DNA of 64,000 nt from positions 24,671 to 88,670 of the forward strand of contig URZW01000005.1 of NCBI GenBank assembly GCA_900552555.1, read 5' to 3'. The stretch is from an uncultured Clostridium sp. GTDB lineage: Bacteria; Bacillota; Clostridia; TANB77; CAG-508. Positions 34,758 through 44,784 of this stretch are shown piece by piece. The notes below the pieces were generated by a model, which did not search any database, had not been told where the DNA came from, and saw nothing but the letters and a program-made list of their open reading frames with translations. Position 1 is the stretch's first letter, and each line of letters opens with the position of its first letter. A program made the position numbers and the translations under genes.

Positions 34758-35486
34758 ATGTATGAAAATAATATAAATTCAATAAAAAGAGCCCAAGAAG
34801 GTGACAAGTTTGAAATGGATAGACTTATTAGAGAAAATAATGGGCTTATTTGGAGTATAGTAAAAAGATTTATGAATAGAGGATATGAAGTAGAAGATTT
34901 ATATCAAATTGGATGTATAGGATTTATCAAATCAATAAAAAGATTTGATACAAATTTTGAAGTAAAACTATCAACATATTCAGTACCATACATATTAGGT
35001 GAAATAAAAAGATTTATAAGAGATGACGGACCTATTAAAGTTAGTAGAAGCATAAAAGAATTGAACACAAAAATAAATGAATTAAAAAGGCATTATTTAT
35101 TAAATGGAAAAGAAATTACTTTGGAACAAATTTGCAAGGAATTAAAGATACAAAAAGAAGATGCTATAATTGCAATGGAATCAACAAATGCGGTTGAATC
35201 AATGGATGCAGTAGCAAATGCTGAAAATAAAGATGGTAAACAAATGACGGTGTTTGATAAAATATCAACTGGAAAAAATGAGGAAGAGATGATTACAAAT
35301 AGGATGGTAGTTAATCAGTTGATAAATGAATTGCAGGATAGAGAAAAAGAAATTATTTTATTAAGATTTTTTAAAGAGAAAACTCAAACCGAGGTTGCAA
35401 AAATTCTTGGAATTAGTCAGGTGCAAGTTTCTAGAATAGAAAGAAAAGTGTTGAATGAAATGAAATCAAAATTGACATCTGCTTAA
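34758..35486 (+). CDS. sigF: RNA polymerase sigma F factor
   Basis: A 242-residue sigma-70 family factor for early forespore transcription. Regions 2 (VKRFMNRGYEVEDLYQIGCI), 3 and 4 (REKEIILLRFFKEKTQTEVA) are complete. The position after spoIIAA-spoIIAB identifies it as sigma F rather than sigma G. ATG follows AGAGGTAAG. Confidence 0.95.
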   Translation: MYENNINSIKRAQEGDKFEMDRLIRENNGLIWSIVKRFMNRGYEVEDLYQIGCIGFIKSIKRFDTNFEVKLSTYSVPYILGEIKRFIRDDGPIKVSRSIKELNTKINELKRHYLLNGKEITLEQICKELKIQKEDAIIAMESTNAVESMDAVANAENKDGKQMTVFDKISTGKNEEEMITNRMVVNQLINELQDREKEIILLRFFKEKTQTEVAKILGISQVQVSRIERKVLNEMKSKLTSA

Positions 35487-35521
35487 TAATTTTTAAAGCA
35501 ATAGAAAATGGAGTGATTATA

Positions 35522-36553
35522 TTGAAAAAATTTTTAATCTATTTACTATCATTCATATTAATAATTTTTATAATTCCAGCACTTTTGACTAAAAAAACAA
35601 CCACAACAAGTTCAAAAGAAGAAAACAACAATCAAACAACAATCAACCAAGATGAAAAAAAAACAACTGAAACAAATAGTAAAAACGAATATAACTATAA
35701 TCAATATGGAACAATATCATTACTACATAAAAAAACTGGAGAAGTAGAACAAGTAAAATTAGATGATTATTTGTGTAATGTAGTATCAGCAGAAATGCCT
35801 GCAACATTTGAGCAAGAAGCATTAAAGGCTCAGGCAATAGTTGCAAGAACATATACAATATATAAAATTTTAAATAAAAAACATGACAACGCAGATATAT
35901 GTGATGACTCAACATGTTGTCAGGCATGGATTTCAAAAGAAGACAGGTTCACAAGATGGGAAGAAAATCAAAGAGAAAGTAATTGGCAAAAAATATGTAA
36001 TGCAGTAAATGACACATCAGGAAAAATAATAACATATGAAAATAAACCAATTGATGCTTTTTTTCATTCAAATAGTGGAGGAATAACAGAAGTACCCGTA
36101 AATGTATGGGGAGGTACAGGATATCCGTATTTACAAAGTGTTGAAACATCAGGAGAAGATGCGTATACTCAATATTCTTCAGAAGTCGTATTATCACAAG
36201 AAGAGTTGATAAATAAGTTAAAGGAAAAATACACAGATATATCAATAGATTTTGCCAATAGTGATGATATCAAAATTTTGGAATATACAGAAAGCACAAG
36301 AGTTAAAACTGTAAAGTTTGGAAATCACGAGATTTCTGGAGTTGAGGCAAGAACATTATTTGGATTGAAATCTACAAATTTTGAGATTACTAGGGATGGT
36401 GATAATATAAAATTTTCTGTAAAAGGTTATGGGCATGGTGTTGGTATGAGTCAAACTGGGGCTGATAGTATGGCTAAACAGGGGAAAAACGCAGAGGATA
36501 TTATTAAACATTTTTATACTGGAGTTGAAATTACGGAAGTTAATAAATTGTAG
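35522..36553 (+). CDS. spoIID: Stage II sporulation protein D
   Basis: A 343-residue membrane-anchored lytic transglycosylase of the engulfment DMP complex. It has an N-terminal anchor (about 4-22), then the SpoIID domain with VVSAEMPATFEQEALKAQAI, FHSNSGGITE and GYGHGVGMSQTGAD. It thins septal peptidoglycan in the mother cell. I chose TTG 35522, eight bases after GGAG; the GTG at 35513 touches that site. It follows sigF directly. This differs from Bacillus, where spoIID is unlinked. Confidence 0.93.
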   Translation: MKKFLIYLLSFILIIFIIPALLTKKTTTTSSKEENNNQTTINQDEKKTTETNSKNEYNYNQYGTISLLHKKTGEVEQVKLDDYLCNVVSAEMPATFEQEALKAQAIVARTYTIYKILNKKHDNADICDDSTCCQAWISKEDRFTRWEENQRESNWQKICNAVNDTSGKIITYENKPIDAFFHSNSGGITEVPVNVWGGTGYPYLQSVETSGEDAYTQYSSEVVLSQEELINKLKEKYTDISIDFANSDDIKILEYTESTRVKTVKFGNHEISGVEARTLFGLKSTNFEITRDGDNIKFSVKGYGHGVGMSQTGADSMAKQGKNAEDIIKHFYTGVEITEVNKL

Positions 36554-36574
36554 TGCTTATAACGAAATTATAAT

Positions 36575-36602
36575 GTATATTTTTATAAAATCCGGAAATA
36601 AT
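36575..36602 (+). promoter_or_regulatory. Candidate sigma-F-like promoter of spoIIQ
   Basis: GTATA, 14-base spacer, GGAAATAAT, with the same spacing as the candidate before ytfI. Confidence 0.35.
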
Positions 36603-36634
36603 TGTAATATAAACAAATATTTAAGGAGGATTTT

Positions 36635-37483
36635 ATGAGAAGAGATATTGTAAAAAATAGCAAAGATGAAATGAGTATGAAAATAATAAAGTATTCAGCA
36701 ATAGCTGTTGCAATACTTACAATAATAGTATTTGGAGTTTTAATTTACAGTAAAAAATTGAATGATACTGTAAAAGAAGGAACATTAACAGGTGAACAAT
36801 TATCAAGTATATTAAATAATACAGCAAGTCAAACTGAAAATACAGAAAGTGCAAGTTCTGAAATTGGAAAAAGTGTAAATGAATTATCTAATGAATTAAA
36901 TACAAATAGTAATGTTACAAATAGTTCAAATTTAAATAATAAGAATTCAAATGGAACAACTAACAAAAATGCAGAAACAAAATCTAATAATGTTTTGACA
37001 ACAAATAAAATAAATAGTAATACAACAACAGAAACAAATAGTAAAACGGAAGAAAAGGTTGAAACAAAATCTGTTGAATTAAATTTTGTGAGACCAGTTG
37101 ATGGAGATATTGTAAGAGATTTTGCTGTTGATAGTTTAGTGTATTCAAATACTTTGCAAGAATGGACAACACATACAGGGATTGATATAAAAGCAGATAA
37201 GACAACTGTTGTAAAATCAGCAGAAGCTGGTATTGTTAAGACTATAAAAAATGATCCTAGATATGGTTTAACAGTAATTGTAGAACATGAAAATGGATTC
37301 CAAACTGTATATTCTAATTTATTGACATCAGAGTTTGTTGTTGAAGGTGAAAAGGTGGAAAAGGGACAATCACTTGGAACGGTTGGAAATACTGCAGCTT
37401 TTGAAATTGCAGATGAACCACATCTTCATTTTGAAATTTTAAAGGATTCTGTTCAAGTTGATCCTAATATATATTTAAAATAA
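36635..37483 (+). CDS. spoIIQ: SpoIIQ-like M23 (LytM) peptidase
   Basis: A 282-residue protein with an N-terminal transmembrane helix (about 17-38), a long Asn/Ser/Thr-rich linker (60-145) and a C-terminal M23 domain. SpoIIQ in the forespore binds SpoIIIAH across the septum during engulfment. Here the metal residues are kept: His180 and Asp184 in HTGID and the HLHFE motif. This means it may be an active endopeptidase, as in Clostridioides and unlike Bacillus SpoIIQ. ATG follows AAGGAGGAT. It ends the sporulation block. Confidence 0.88.
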   Translation: MRRDIVKNSKDEMSMKIIKYSAIAVAILTIIVFGVLIYSKKLNDTVKEGTLTGEQLSSILNNTASQTENTESASSEIGKSVNELSNELNTNSNVTNSSNLNNKNSNGTTNKNAETKSNNVLTTNKINSNTTTETNSKTEEKVETKSVELNFVRPVDGDIVRDFAVDSLVYSNTLQEWTTHTGIDIKADKTTVVKSAEAGIVKTIKNDPRYGLTVIVEHENGFQTVYSNLLTSEFVVEGEKVEKGQSLGTVGNTAAFEIADEPHLHFEILKDSVQVDPNIYLK

Positions 37484-37508
37484 TAAGTATATGAGAAAAA
37501 TAAGAAAT

Positions 37509-37541
37509 GGGGGACAGTATAAAACTGCCCCCCTATTTTTT
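37509..37541 (+). terminator. Terminator after spoIIQ
   Basis: GGGGGACAGT, loop ATAAA, ACTGCCCCC, then TATTTTTT. Its GGGGACAGT core suggests it derives from the palindrome family. Confidence 0.75.
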
Positions 37542-37544
37542 CAC

Positions 37545-37825
37545 ATAGTAAAAATTATGTGAAACCAGAATAATACCTCCGCATACTAATACCTCTGCAT
37601 TAACATCTCACTATGAGATAACCTGCCGCTGCGCTCAACCAAAAATTTCAGAAAATAAAATAATATTTTTTTTAAATGGTTTTCCTCTTGGTGTCATATT
37701 TTCTTTCCTCCTTAATGTTGTGTACATTTCTGGGTTACTAAATATACTAAAACTTAGTATGTATAAATTATAACCTAATTTTACTATTTCGTCAATATTT
37801 TTTGTAAACTAATTTTAAATGTTGA
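37545..37825. other. Non-coding relic stretch left of the IS element
   Basis: A locally G+C-richer patch near 37615-37640 (TGCCGCTGCGCTCAACC) follows two direct copies of AATACCTC(C/T)GCAT. On the minus strand AAGGAGG precedes an ATG at 37697 that opens only 20 codons (MTPRGKPFKKN..., stop at 37635). It may be the remnant of a gene cut by past insertions; I cannot identify it. Confidence 0.35.
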
Positions 37826-38985
37826 TGTATAAGTGTCAATGATGTGAAACAAAAATATATAAAAAATTAATTTATAATTAAATTGCATAATTTATCATTC
37901 CAAATGTTTCCAATTCTGCTCTTTTTTCTTTTGGTGTTAAGTACTTTAATACTGCCATTGGTATGTTATTTGACCTTTTTAGATATCTTTTTCCTTGTTC
38001 TCGTAAGTCTTCTAAACTATAAAATTTTAGATAACTATAAAATCTTTCATTATGATTTCTATGACTTCTTTCTACTTTTCCATTATGTTGTGGTGTTCTT
38101 GGCTGTATTTTATGATGTTTTATTCCTAATTTTCTCAATAATTCATCCAATGGATGTACTTTCTTTATATTTGCTTTATTATATGTAAATTCTATTCCAT
38201 TATCTGTCTGTATTTCTTTTGGTTTATACCCTAAATATTGTATTACCCTTAACACAAAATCTACCGTATTTGCTGGCGTATGTTCTTCATACCAATATAA
38301 ATATCTTTCTCTTGTTGCTTCATCTATATATGTATATTGATAAAATTTCTTATCTTCTGGAATATCTTTGCTTTTACATTCATTTGGTACATACTTTACA
38401 TCCATTTGTCCTTTTTCTCCTATTTTCTTTGGTGTTTCATAATGTTGATTATGTTTTTTCTTTGATGTATTTTTTATATTCATTCCTTTATAAAATTTTA
38501 TATTTAATCTCCTCATTACTCTATATAATGCTGTTATTGTCCTTGTATATCCTTTTTCTCTCTTTAATTTCATCCATAATTCACACAATGTTATTCTTGG
38601 ATTTCTTCTTACATAATTTCTTATCCATCTTCTTTCTTGATTTGTATGTGCATTTGGATGCCTTCTTTTTGGTTTGTGTGATTTGTCTGTTATACTTTCT
38701 TTTGTTCCGTCATATTTCTTGTTCCATCTCCATAATGATGTCCTTGATATATGGTACTTTCTACATACATAATTTATATCTCCACAATTTCTATACATCT
38801 CTACCGCATATTTTCTTGTATTAATTTCGTGTGGAAGATATCTTTTTTTATTTTTTTCTGTTATAATATTATTCATAAGTGATTTAAATCTCCTTTATAT
38901 AAATTTTGTTTTGCAACTTAATTATATATGATTTAAATCACTTATTCAATTTTTTATTTTGTTTCACATCAATTGTAACACTACA
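37826..38985 (-). mobile_element. IS481-like insertion sequence
   Basis: A single transposase gene flanked by imperfect inverted ends. Read inward, the left end is TGTATAAGTGTCAATGATGT and the right end TGTAGTGTTACAATTGATGT, both continuing GAAACAAAA. Exact borders and a target duplication are not certain. It sits between spoIIQ and the gene at 39130 and breaks no recognisable gene. Confidence 0.7.
37878..38876 (-). CDS. IS481-like DDE transposase
   Basis: A 332-residue transposase. The N-terminal helix-turn-helix (DINYVCRKYHISRTSLWRW) and HTH_32-type region precede the rve integrase core. The DDE residues are apparent: Asp in QMDVKYV, Asp in QTDNGIEF and Glu in HNGKVERSH. Start ATG follows AAGGAGATTTAAATC. 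The reading is intact, so the element may be active. Confidence 0.9.
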   Translation of the reverse strand: MNNIITEKNKKRYLPHEINTRKYAVEMYRNCGDINYVCRKYHISRTSLWRWNKKYDGTKESITDKSHKPKRRHPNAHTNQERRWIRNYVRRNPRITLCELWMKLKREKGYTRTITALYRVMRRLNIKFYKGMNIKNTSKKKHNQHYETPKKIGEKGQMDVKYVPNECKSKDIPEDKKFYQYTYIDEATRERYLYWYEEHTPANTVDFVLRVIQYLGYKPKEIQTDNGIEFTYNKANIKKVHPLDELLRKLGIKHHKIQPRTPQHNGKVERSHRNHNERFYSYLKFYSLEDLREQGKRYLKRSNNIPMAVLKYLTPKEKRAELETFGMINYAI

Positions 38986-39129
38986 TTAATAGAATTCTTT
39001 TGGCTTGTATCATAAAAATGTTAAATTTTACACTAAATACAATAAATATTTATTTTTGTGATATAATACTTCTAAGATTACTTTACATAGATTTTATAAA
39101 AATTACAATTTTATTTGAGGTGGAAGAAA

Positions 39130-39903
39130 ATGAATAAATTATTAAGTATAAATTACAATTTTTTTAAAGTAGAACCACAGAAATTAATAGAAATAATAAA
39201 TAAAAATAACAATAAAAATCAAATACAAGGTTTTGAAGTTTCTGTATCAAACAAAGAAGAACAAAAATATTTGTTAGAATTTGCACAAAAAGCAAAAGAA
39301 AATAATTATATATTAAACCTGCATTCACCAACATTAAGTAGCATTGAAGAATACAAGGATTATCTGGACTTTGCAGTAGAAGTATCAAAAATTACAAATC
39401 AAAAAATAAATATAGTATTTCATCCTATAAATGCAGAAAATAAATCAAAAAGCATAGAAATAACCAATAAATATATAAAGGAATTGCTAAAATATATTAT
39501 TCAAAAAGGATATGATGAAAATATGGAATTAAGCATAGAGAATCTTAATGATATGAATAATCTGAAAAGATTGAAAAAAGAAGATTTAATAGAAATTTTA
39601 AAACAGAATCAAAGTTTGAAATTTACTTATGATATAGGGCATGAATTAGTAGATGAAATAGTTCCAAAAATCGAAGAAAAACTATTAATTGAGAGACTAA
39701 ATAATGTACATATTCATACTCATTTAGGAAAAGAGGACCATCATTCGTTACAAAATAACACAAAAGATATGATTATTACTAATGAAATATTAGATAAAAT
39801 AAGTTCTAAAAAGGAAAAAATTAATGTTGTTTTGGAATATGCACTAGATTATATAGATGGAGTTAATTTTAAATCAAAGATGGAAAAATATATAAAAAAT
39901 TAA
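39130..39903 (+). CDS. Xylose-isomerase-like TIM-barrel protein
   Basis: A 257-residue AP-endonuclease-2/sugar-isomerase superfamily barrel. Metal-ligand-like residues are seen in LNLHSPT, IVFHPIN, LSIENLND, FTYDIGHE and HIHTHLG, the usual order of Glu, Asp and His ligands. It may be a sugar-phosphate isomerase or an endonuclease IV relative; the specific activity is unknown. ATG 39130 follows TGAGGTGG. It is followed by a convergent tRNA. Confidence 0.78.
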   Translation: MNKLLSINYNFFKVEPQKLIEIINKNNNKNQIQGFEVSVSNKEEQKYLLEFAQKAKENNYILNLHSPTLSSIEEYKDYLDFAVEVSKITNQKINIVFHPINAENKSKSIEITNKYIKELLKYIIQKGYDENMELSIENLNDMNNLKRLKKEDLIEILKQNQSLKFTYDIGHELVDEIVPKIEEKLLIERLNNVHIHTHLGKEDHHSLQNNTKDMIITNEILDKISSKKEKINVVLEYALDYIDGVNFKSKMEKYIKN

Positions 39904-39979
39904 TGTGATTATATGGTGATAAAATATAAAAATAGCAGTATTACAAACCAATATAAATACTGCTATTACATAATTTCAA

Positions 39980-40054
<75 letters not shown>

Positions 40055-40102
40055 ATAAACATATTCATTATACAACAAATATAACAAATATGCAAACAAA
40101 AA

Positions 40103-40975
40103 TTAAAATTTAACATTATTTAAACCAAACACTTTTCCATTCAAATAATCAAGCAAACCACTATCAGAAGAAAAAGCAAACTTCAATTTATAACTACAAA
40201 GCATTTGTTGAGACTTTTTAAACAGCTTATTAATATCATTTTTACCATACTTACCATCACCAACAATAGGATAACCTAAATAAGCCAAATGAGCCCTAAT
40301 TTGATGAGTTTTTCCTGTTTCAATTTCAACATCTAAAAGAGAAGTATTATCTTTTCGCCTTTCCAAAACAGAAAAAGAAGTAACAATTTTAACATAACCT
40401 TTTTTAGGAATATTAGAAATATAAACCATAGATTTTTTATTATCTTTAAATAAATACGCTTCATCTCTTTTGAAATTTGTAGAGGGAATTCCGTACACTA
40501 AAGCAAGGTAATGCTTTTCAATTTCATGATTTCTAAATTTACCAAGAAGAATATTTAAAGCTATTTCATTTTTGGCAAATAAAACTAAACCAGTGGTATT
40601 TCTATCAAGCCTGTGGCAAGGCATAGGTTTAAAATTATAATCTGAGTATTTTTTTTGAACTATAGTAGTTAAGGAATCTTCACCAGTAACTTCAATATTA
40701 GCAGGTTTATTTATAATTAAAATGTTATCATCTTCAAAAACAATATTTAAATTAATGAAAGATTTTGCCTCTAACAAAGAATCTGCTATATAAACTAAAA
40801 TTTCATCTCCTTCAAAAACAGAAATATCTTTGTTTACGCGTTTTCCATTAATTTTAATATCTTTTTTTCGTAGTGCGTTACAAAAAAGACCATAAGTCAA
40901 ATTTGGAACATTATCTAATAAAAATTTATTTAATTTTTTTCCATCATATTTTTTACTAACAATTAATTTTTTCAT
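40103..40975 (-). CDS. RluA-family 23S rRNA pseudouridine synthase
   Basis: A 290-residue enzyme with an N-terminal S4 RNA-binding domain (KKLNKFLLDNVPNLTYG) and the catalytic domain. The nucleophile Asp lies in HRLDRNTTGLVLFAK, and the C-terminal GKTHQIRAHLAYLGYPIVGD is typical. It isomerises uridines, probably in 23S rRNA (RluC/RluD type). I chose ATG 40975, where family homology begins. An in-frame extension to 41059 would add a hydrophobic 28 residues that do not fit the family. The binding site before 40975 is weak. Confidence 0.9.
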   Translation of the reverse strand: MKKLIVSKKYDGKKLNKFLLDNVPNLTYGLFCNALRKKDIKINGKRVNKDISVFEGDEILVYIADSLLEAKSFINLNIVFEDDNILIINKPANIEVTGEDSLTTIVQKKYSDYNFKPMPCHRLDRNTTGLVLFAKNEIALNILLGKFRNHEIEKHYLALVYGIPSTNFKRDEAYLFKDNKKSMVYISNIPKKGYVKIVTSFSVLERRKDNTSLLDVEIETGKTHQIRAHLAYLGYPIVGDGKYGKNDINKLFKKSQQMLCSYKLKFAFSSDSGLLDYLNGKVFGLNNVKF

Positions 40976-41187
40976 ATTATTATTATAGTGGATAAAATAC
41001 AAAAAAACAATAGTAAAAAGTATATAACCATTATATATTAACTTTAATAAATTCTTCAAAATCTCTTGACAGTTTACAATAATAAATATAAAATAGAATA
41101 GGTAAGAAAAAAATAATATATTAAAAGAAAAAGAAATATATATTTGATTCGAACATTGAAAATTTAATAAGAAAGAGGTGTAGATTC

Positions 41188-42729
41188 ATGAATATAGGAA
41201 TCATAATCGCCGCTATCTTAATCTCACTTGCAATAGGAGTACTATTAGGAATAGTATACAGAAAAAAAATTGCAGAATCTAAAATACACAGTGCTGAAGA
41301 AGAATCTAAAAAAATATTAAGTATGGCAAAAATAGAAGCAGAAAACCTAAAAAAAGCCAAAATAATTGAGGCAAAAGAGGAAATTGTAAACAGTAGAAAC
41401 GAATTAGATCAAGAGATTAAAGAAAGAAGAGGCGAAGTACAAAGACAAGAAACAAGACTTATTCAAAAAGAAGAAAACTTAGAAAGACGTGCAGAAAACT
41501 ATGAAAAGAAAGAAGAAAACCTAAACAAAAAAGAAAAAGAACTAGAAGAAGAAAGACAAAAAATAGAAGAATTGCACAATCAAGAACTAAAAGAACTTCA
41601 AAGAATAGCTGCATTATCAAAAGAAGATGCCAAAGATATACTTTTAAAAGAAGTTGAGAAAGATATTACCGCTGAAAAAGCAGCAATAATAAGAGAAGCA
41701 AACCAAAAGGCAAAAGATGATGTTAAGAAAAACGCCAAAGAATTGTTAACATATGCAGTTCAAAAATGCGCAGCAGACCATTCTCAAGAAACTACAGTAT
41801 CAATTGTAGCACTTCCAAGTGATGAAATGAAAGGAAGAATAATTGGTAGAGAGGGTAGAAATATAAAAGCCTTAGAAACATTAACAGGAGTAGACCTAAT
41901 AATAGATGATACACCAGAAGCAGTAGTTCTATCAGGTTTTGACCCATTAAGAAGAGAAGTTGCTAAAATAGCTTTAGAGAAATTAATTGAAGATGGAAGA
42001 ATACATCCAGCAAAAATTGAAGAAGTAGTAGAAAAAGCAAAACAAGAACTAGAAGAAACAATTAAAGAAGAGGGAGAAAGAGCTGTTCTAGAAACTGGAG
42101 TAATTGGATTACATCCAGATATAGTAAAATTAATTGGAAAATTAAAATACAGGACAAGCTATGGACAAAATGTATTAAACCATTCAATTGAAGTATCAAA
42201 CTTAGCAAGAATAATGGCGGAAGAACTTGGATTAGATGCAAAACTAGCTAGAAGAGCAGGATTATTACATGATATTGGTAAAGCATTAGACCATGATATG
42301 GAAGGTACACATGTAGAAATAGGTGTTGAGATTCTTAAAAAATATAAAGAAAATCCATTAGTCATAAATGCTGTTGAAGCACATCATGAAGATGTTGAAC
42401 CACAAACATTAGAAGCTGTATTAATTCAAGCAGCAGATGCTATTAGTGCATCAAGACCAGGGGCTAGAAGAGAAACATTAGAAGCATATATCAAGAGATT
42501 ACAAAATCTTGAAGAAATTGCAGACTCTTTTGACGGAGTTGAAAAATCATTTGCAATTCAAGCTGGTCGCGAAGTTAGAATTATTGTTAAACCAGATAAA
42601 ATCAATGATGACCAAATGACTATTTTGGCTAGAGATGTAGCTAAAAAAGTTGAAAATGAAATGGATTATCCAGGTCAAATTAAAGTTAATGTTATTAGAG
42701 AAACAAGAACTGTTGATTTCGCAAGATAA
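41188..42729 (+). CDS. rny: Ribonuclease Y
   Basis: A 513-residue membrane-bound endoribonuclease that starts mRNA decay. It has an N-terminal transmembrane helix (about 3-25), a long charged coiled coil (30-200), a KH domain with [15 protein letters not shown], and an HD domain with [15 protein letters not shown] follows AAGAGGTGTAG. As in Bacillus it precedes ymdB and spoVS, although a small reverse gene intervenes here. Confidence 0.97.
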   Translation: MNIGIIIAAILISLAIGVLLGIVYRKKIAESKIHSAEEESKKILSMAKIEAENLKKAKIIEAKEEIVNSRNELDQEIKERRGEVQRQETRLIQKEENLERRAENYEKKEENLNKKEKELEEERQKIEELHNQELKELQRIAALSKEDAKDILLKEVEKDITAEKAAIIREANQKAKDDVKKNAKELLTYAVQKCAADHSQETTVSIVALPSDEMKGRIIGREGRNIKALETLTGVDLIIDDTPEAVVLSGFDPLRREVAKIALEKLIEDGRIHPAKIEEVVEKAKQELEETIKEEGERAVLETGVIGLHPDIVKLIGKLKYRTSYGQNVLNHSIEVSNLARIMAEELGLDAKLARRAGLLHDIGKALDHDMEGTHVEIGVEILKKYKENPLVINAVEAHHEDVEPQTLEAVLIQAADAISASRPGARRETLEAYIKRLQNLEEIADSFDGVEKSFAIQAGREVRIIVKPDKINDDQMTILARDVAKKVENEMDYPGQIKVNVIRETRTVDFAR

Positions 42730-42760
42730 AACAAATTTGAAAAAATTGCTTTTTTCAGTA

Positions 42761-42803
42761 AAAAAAGAGTTGTGACTTATTTAAAAGCCACAGCTCTTTT
42801 TTT
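42761..42803. terminator. Bidirectional terminator after rny
   Basis: AAAAAGAGTTGTG / CACAGCTCTTTTT hairpin between two convergent genes. Confidence 0.75.
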
Positions 42804-42809
42804 CTTTTT

Positions 42810-43082
42810 TTAAATATTTAAATACTTTTTTAATGTTGCAAGGTTCATAAGTATAAAGCCTGAATTAATTTTGTAATTAATTAAATCCTGACTTTTTGAC
42901 CAAAGACAAAAGTCCACAGAATAATAAGAAATATTATTATCTCCCTGTGTAAAATCAAAAATATGATAATGCCCAGGGGTTAATTGTGATAAATCAATAT
43001 CTTTTACAAAATCCCGCAACTTATCAAAAGTACTTTCATGTAACAGCAAGTCTGCTTTTACCAAAAAAATAAAATTATCCAT
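42810..43082 (-). CDS. Unknown protein, 90 residues
   Basis: A small soluble protein without a recognisable domain (LTPGHYHIFDFTQGDNNISY). It has a strong TGGAGG ribosome binding site and faces rny, with which it shares a terminator. It interrupts the otherwise conserved rny-ymdB pair and may be a recent arrival. Function unknown. Confidence 0.6.
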   Translation of the reverse strand: MDNFIFLVKADLLLHESTFDKLRDFVKDIDLSQLTPGHYHIFDFTQGDNNISYYSVDFCLWSKSQDLINYKINSGFILMNLATLKKYLNI

Positions 43083-43292
43083 AGGAAAACCTCCATTGAA
43101 TTATAATGTGTTTATAAGTTAAATATATATTAACATAAAATACATAAAAAAGCAAACTTGCTAAATAAGAAAAAATATAGTATTATATTAAAAGAAATAA
43201 ATAATATAAGAAAGGTAAATGTTTAAATAATATATAATTAATTATATGTTTTAGATTTTAAACTTTAGCCTTAAGAGAGGAAGGATATAAAA

Positions 43293-44066
43293 ATGAAAAT
43301 TTTAGCAGTTGGAGATATAGTTGGCTCAGCAGGAGTTAATGAATTAAAACTAAGATTAAAAGAAATAAAAGAAAAAGAAAGTATAGATTTTACAATTGTA
43401 AACGGAGAGAACTCAGCAGAGGGAATGGGGATAACAGAAAAAAACTTTAATGATATAATATCACAAGGTGTTGATTGTGTAACAATGGGAAATCACACTT
43501 GGGGAAAAAAAGACATATTTAAATTTATAGATAATCCAAAAATAATCAGACCAGCAAATTATCCGGAAGGAGTTGTTGGAAAGGGATATAATATTTATGA
43601 ATTCAAAGGAAAGAAAATAGCAGTTATAAACATTATGGGAAGAGTTGATATTAACATATTAACAGAAAATCCATTTTTAAAGGCAAGGAAAATAATAGAA
43701 AAAATTCAAAATCAAGTAGATATGATATTTATTGATTTTCACGCGGAAGCAACAGCTGAAAAAATAGCATTAGGATATTATTTGGATGGAAAGGCAACAG
43801 CTATATTTGGTACACATACACATGTACAAACAGCTGATGAGAAAATCTTACCAAATGGAACTGGATACATAACTGATATAGGAATGACAGGACCAAAATA
43901 TTCTGTAATAGGAATGGATATAAAAGCGTCAATTAAACGTTTTGAAACAACATTGCCAGAAAGATATAGAATAGCAGATGGAAAATGTATATTTAATGGA
44001 GTTATATTTGATGTTGATGATAATACATCAAAAGTAAAAGATATAAAGAGAATATATATTGGATAA
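43293..44066 (+). CDS. ymdB: YmdB-type metallophosphoesterase (2',3'-cAMP phosphodiesterase)
   Basis: A 257-residue TIGR00282-family enzyme. Metal-binding motifs: GDIVGSAG at the N-terminus, VNGENSAEG, GNHTWGKKD, DFHAEATAEK and GTHTHVQTAD. In Bacillus it hydrolyses 2',3'-cyclic AMP and affects biofilm/motility choice and RNase Y-linked regulation. ATG follows AGAGAGGAAGG. It sits between rny and spoVS as in Bacillus. Confidence 0.95.
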   Translation: MKILAVGDIVGSAGVNELKLRLKEIKEKESIDFTIVNGENSAEGMGITEKNFNDIISQGVDCVTMGNHTWGKKDIFKFIDNPKIIRPANYPEGVVGKGYNIYEFKGKKIAVINIMGRVDINILTENPFLKARKIIEKIQNQVDMIFIDFHAEATAEKIALGYYLDGKATAIFGTHTHVQTADEKILPNGTGYITDIGMTGPKYSVIGMDIKASIKRFETTLPERYRIADGKCIFNGVIFDVDDNTSKVKDIKRIYIG

Positions 44067-44147
44067 TATTTATAAAAATAAAATTGCAAAGTATAAAAGT
44101 GAATAAAATATACTAATTTAGTAAAACAAATAAATTAAAAGATACAA

Positions 44148-44156
44148 TTGTCGAAA
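44148..44156 (+). promoter_or_regulatory. Spo0A-box-like site before spoVS
   Basis: TTGTCGAAA, an exact 0A-box match, 131 bases before the spoVS start. Confidence 0.45.
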
Positions 44157-44286
44157 AAAGAAATTTATTGCGATGAAAACTTGAAAAAATTTTCAGAAAA
44201 CTATTTACAATTTTTTCCAGAAGATATAAAATAATATCATAAAAAGTTGCAACAAAAAATAAATTATAATTAGGAGGCAAAAGAAA

Positions 44287-44550
44287 ATGGAGATTTTAAA
44301 AATTTCATCAAAATCAAACCCTAATTCAGTAGCAGGAGCAATAGCTGGATTAGTTAAAGAATCAAATAAAGCAGAAATGCAAGCAATCGGAGCAGGAGCA
44401 TTAAATCAAGCTGTAAAAGCAGTAGCAATAGCAAGGGGATTTGTAGCCCCATCAGGAGTTGATTTAGTATGTATACCAGCTTTTGCAGAAGTAGAAGTAG
44501 AGGGAGAAGATAGAACAGGTATAAAACTTATTGTTGAATCAAGAGCTTAA
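44287..44550 (+). CDS. spoVS: Stage V sporulation protein S
   Basis: An 87-residue highly conserved small protein (Alba-like fold) that influences septation and spore formation. The core LKISSKSNPNSVAGAIAGLV and QAIGAGALNQAVKAVAIARG is nearly invariant in the family. ATG follows TTAGGAGGC. Confidence 0.97.
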   Translation: MEILKISSKSNPNSVAGAIAGLVKESNKAEMQAIGAGALNQAVKAVAIARGFVAPSGVDLVCIPAFAEVEVEGEDRTGIKLIVESRA

Positions 44551-44585
44551 TATAAAAAGCAGGAAGTTAAAATAGATTTTATAAA

Positions 44586-44617
44586 AAGGCATTTTGTAAA
44601 AATTACAGAATGTCTTC
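44586..44617 (+). terminator. Terminator after spoVS
   Basis: Hairpin AGGCATTTTGTA / TTACAGAATGTCT (imperfect) with AT-rich loop. Confidence 0.5.
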
Positions 44618-44784
44618 TTTGGTATTAAAACATAATTTAAAATATTAGAAAATTAAATTTAAAATTAAACTTGACAAGAAGAAGCAAGTATGTAAAAATA
44701 AAGAAAAAGATTCAGAAGACAAAATTTTAAAAAAATTTTGTATGACGATGAGTTGAACGAAGTGAAACGAAAGGAAGAAGAAAA

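Noticed and set aside
37883..38824. Two hydrophobic plus-strand frames opposite the transposase
   Set aside because: They are rich in Leu/Tyr/Phe shadow sequence, have no ribosome binding site and lie wholly antisense to an intact transposase.
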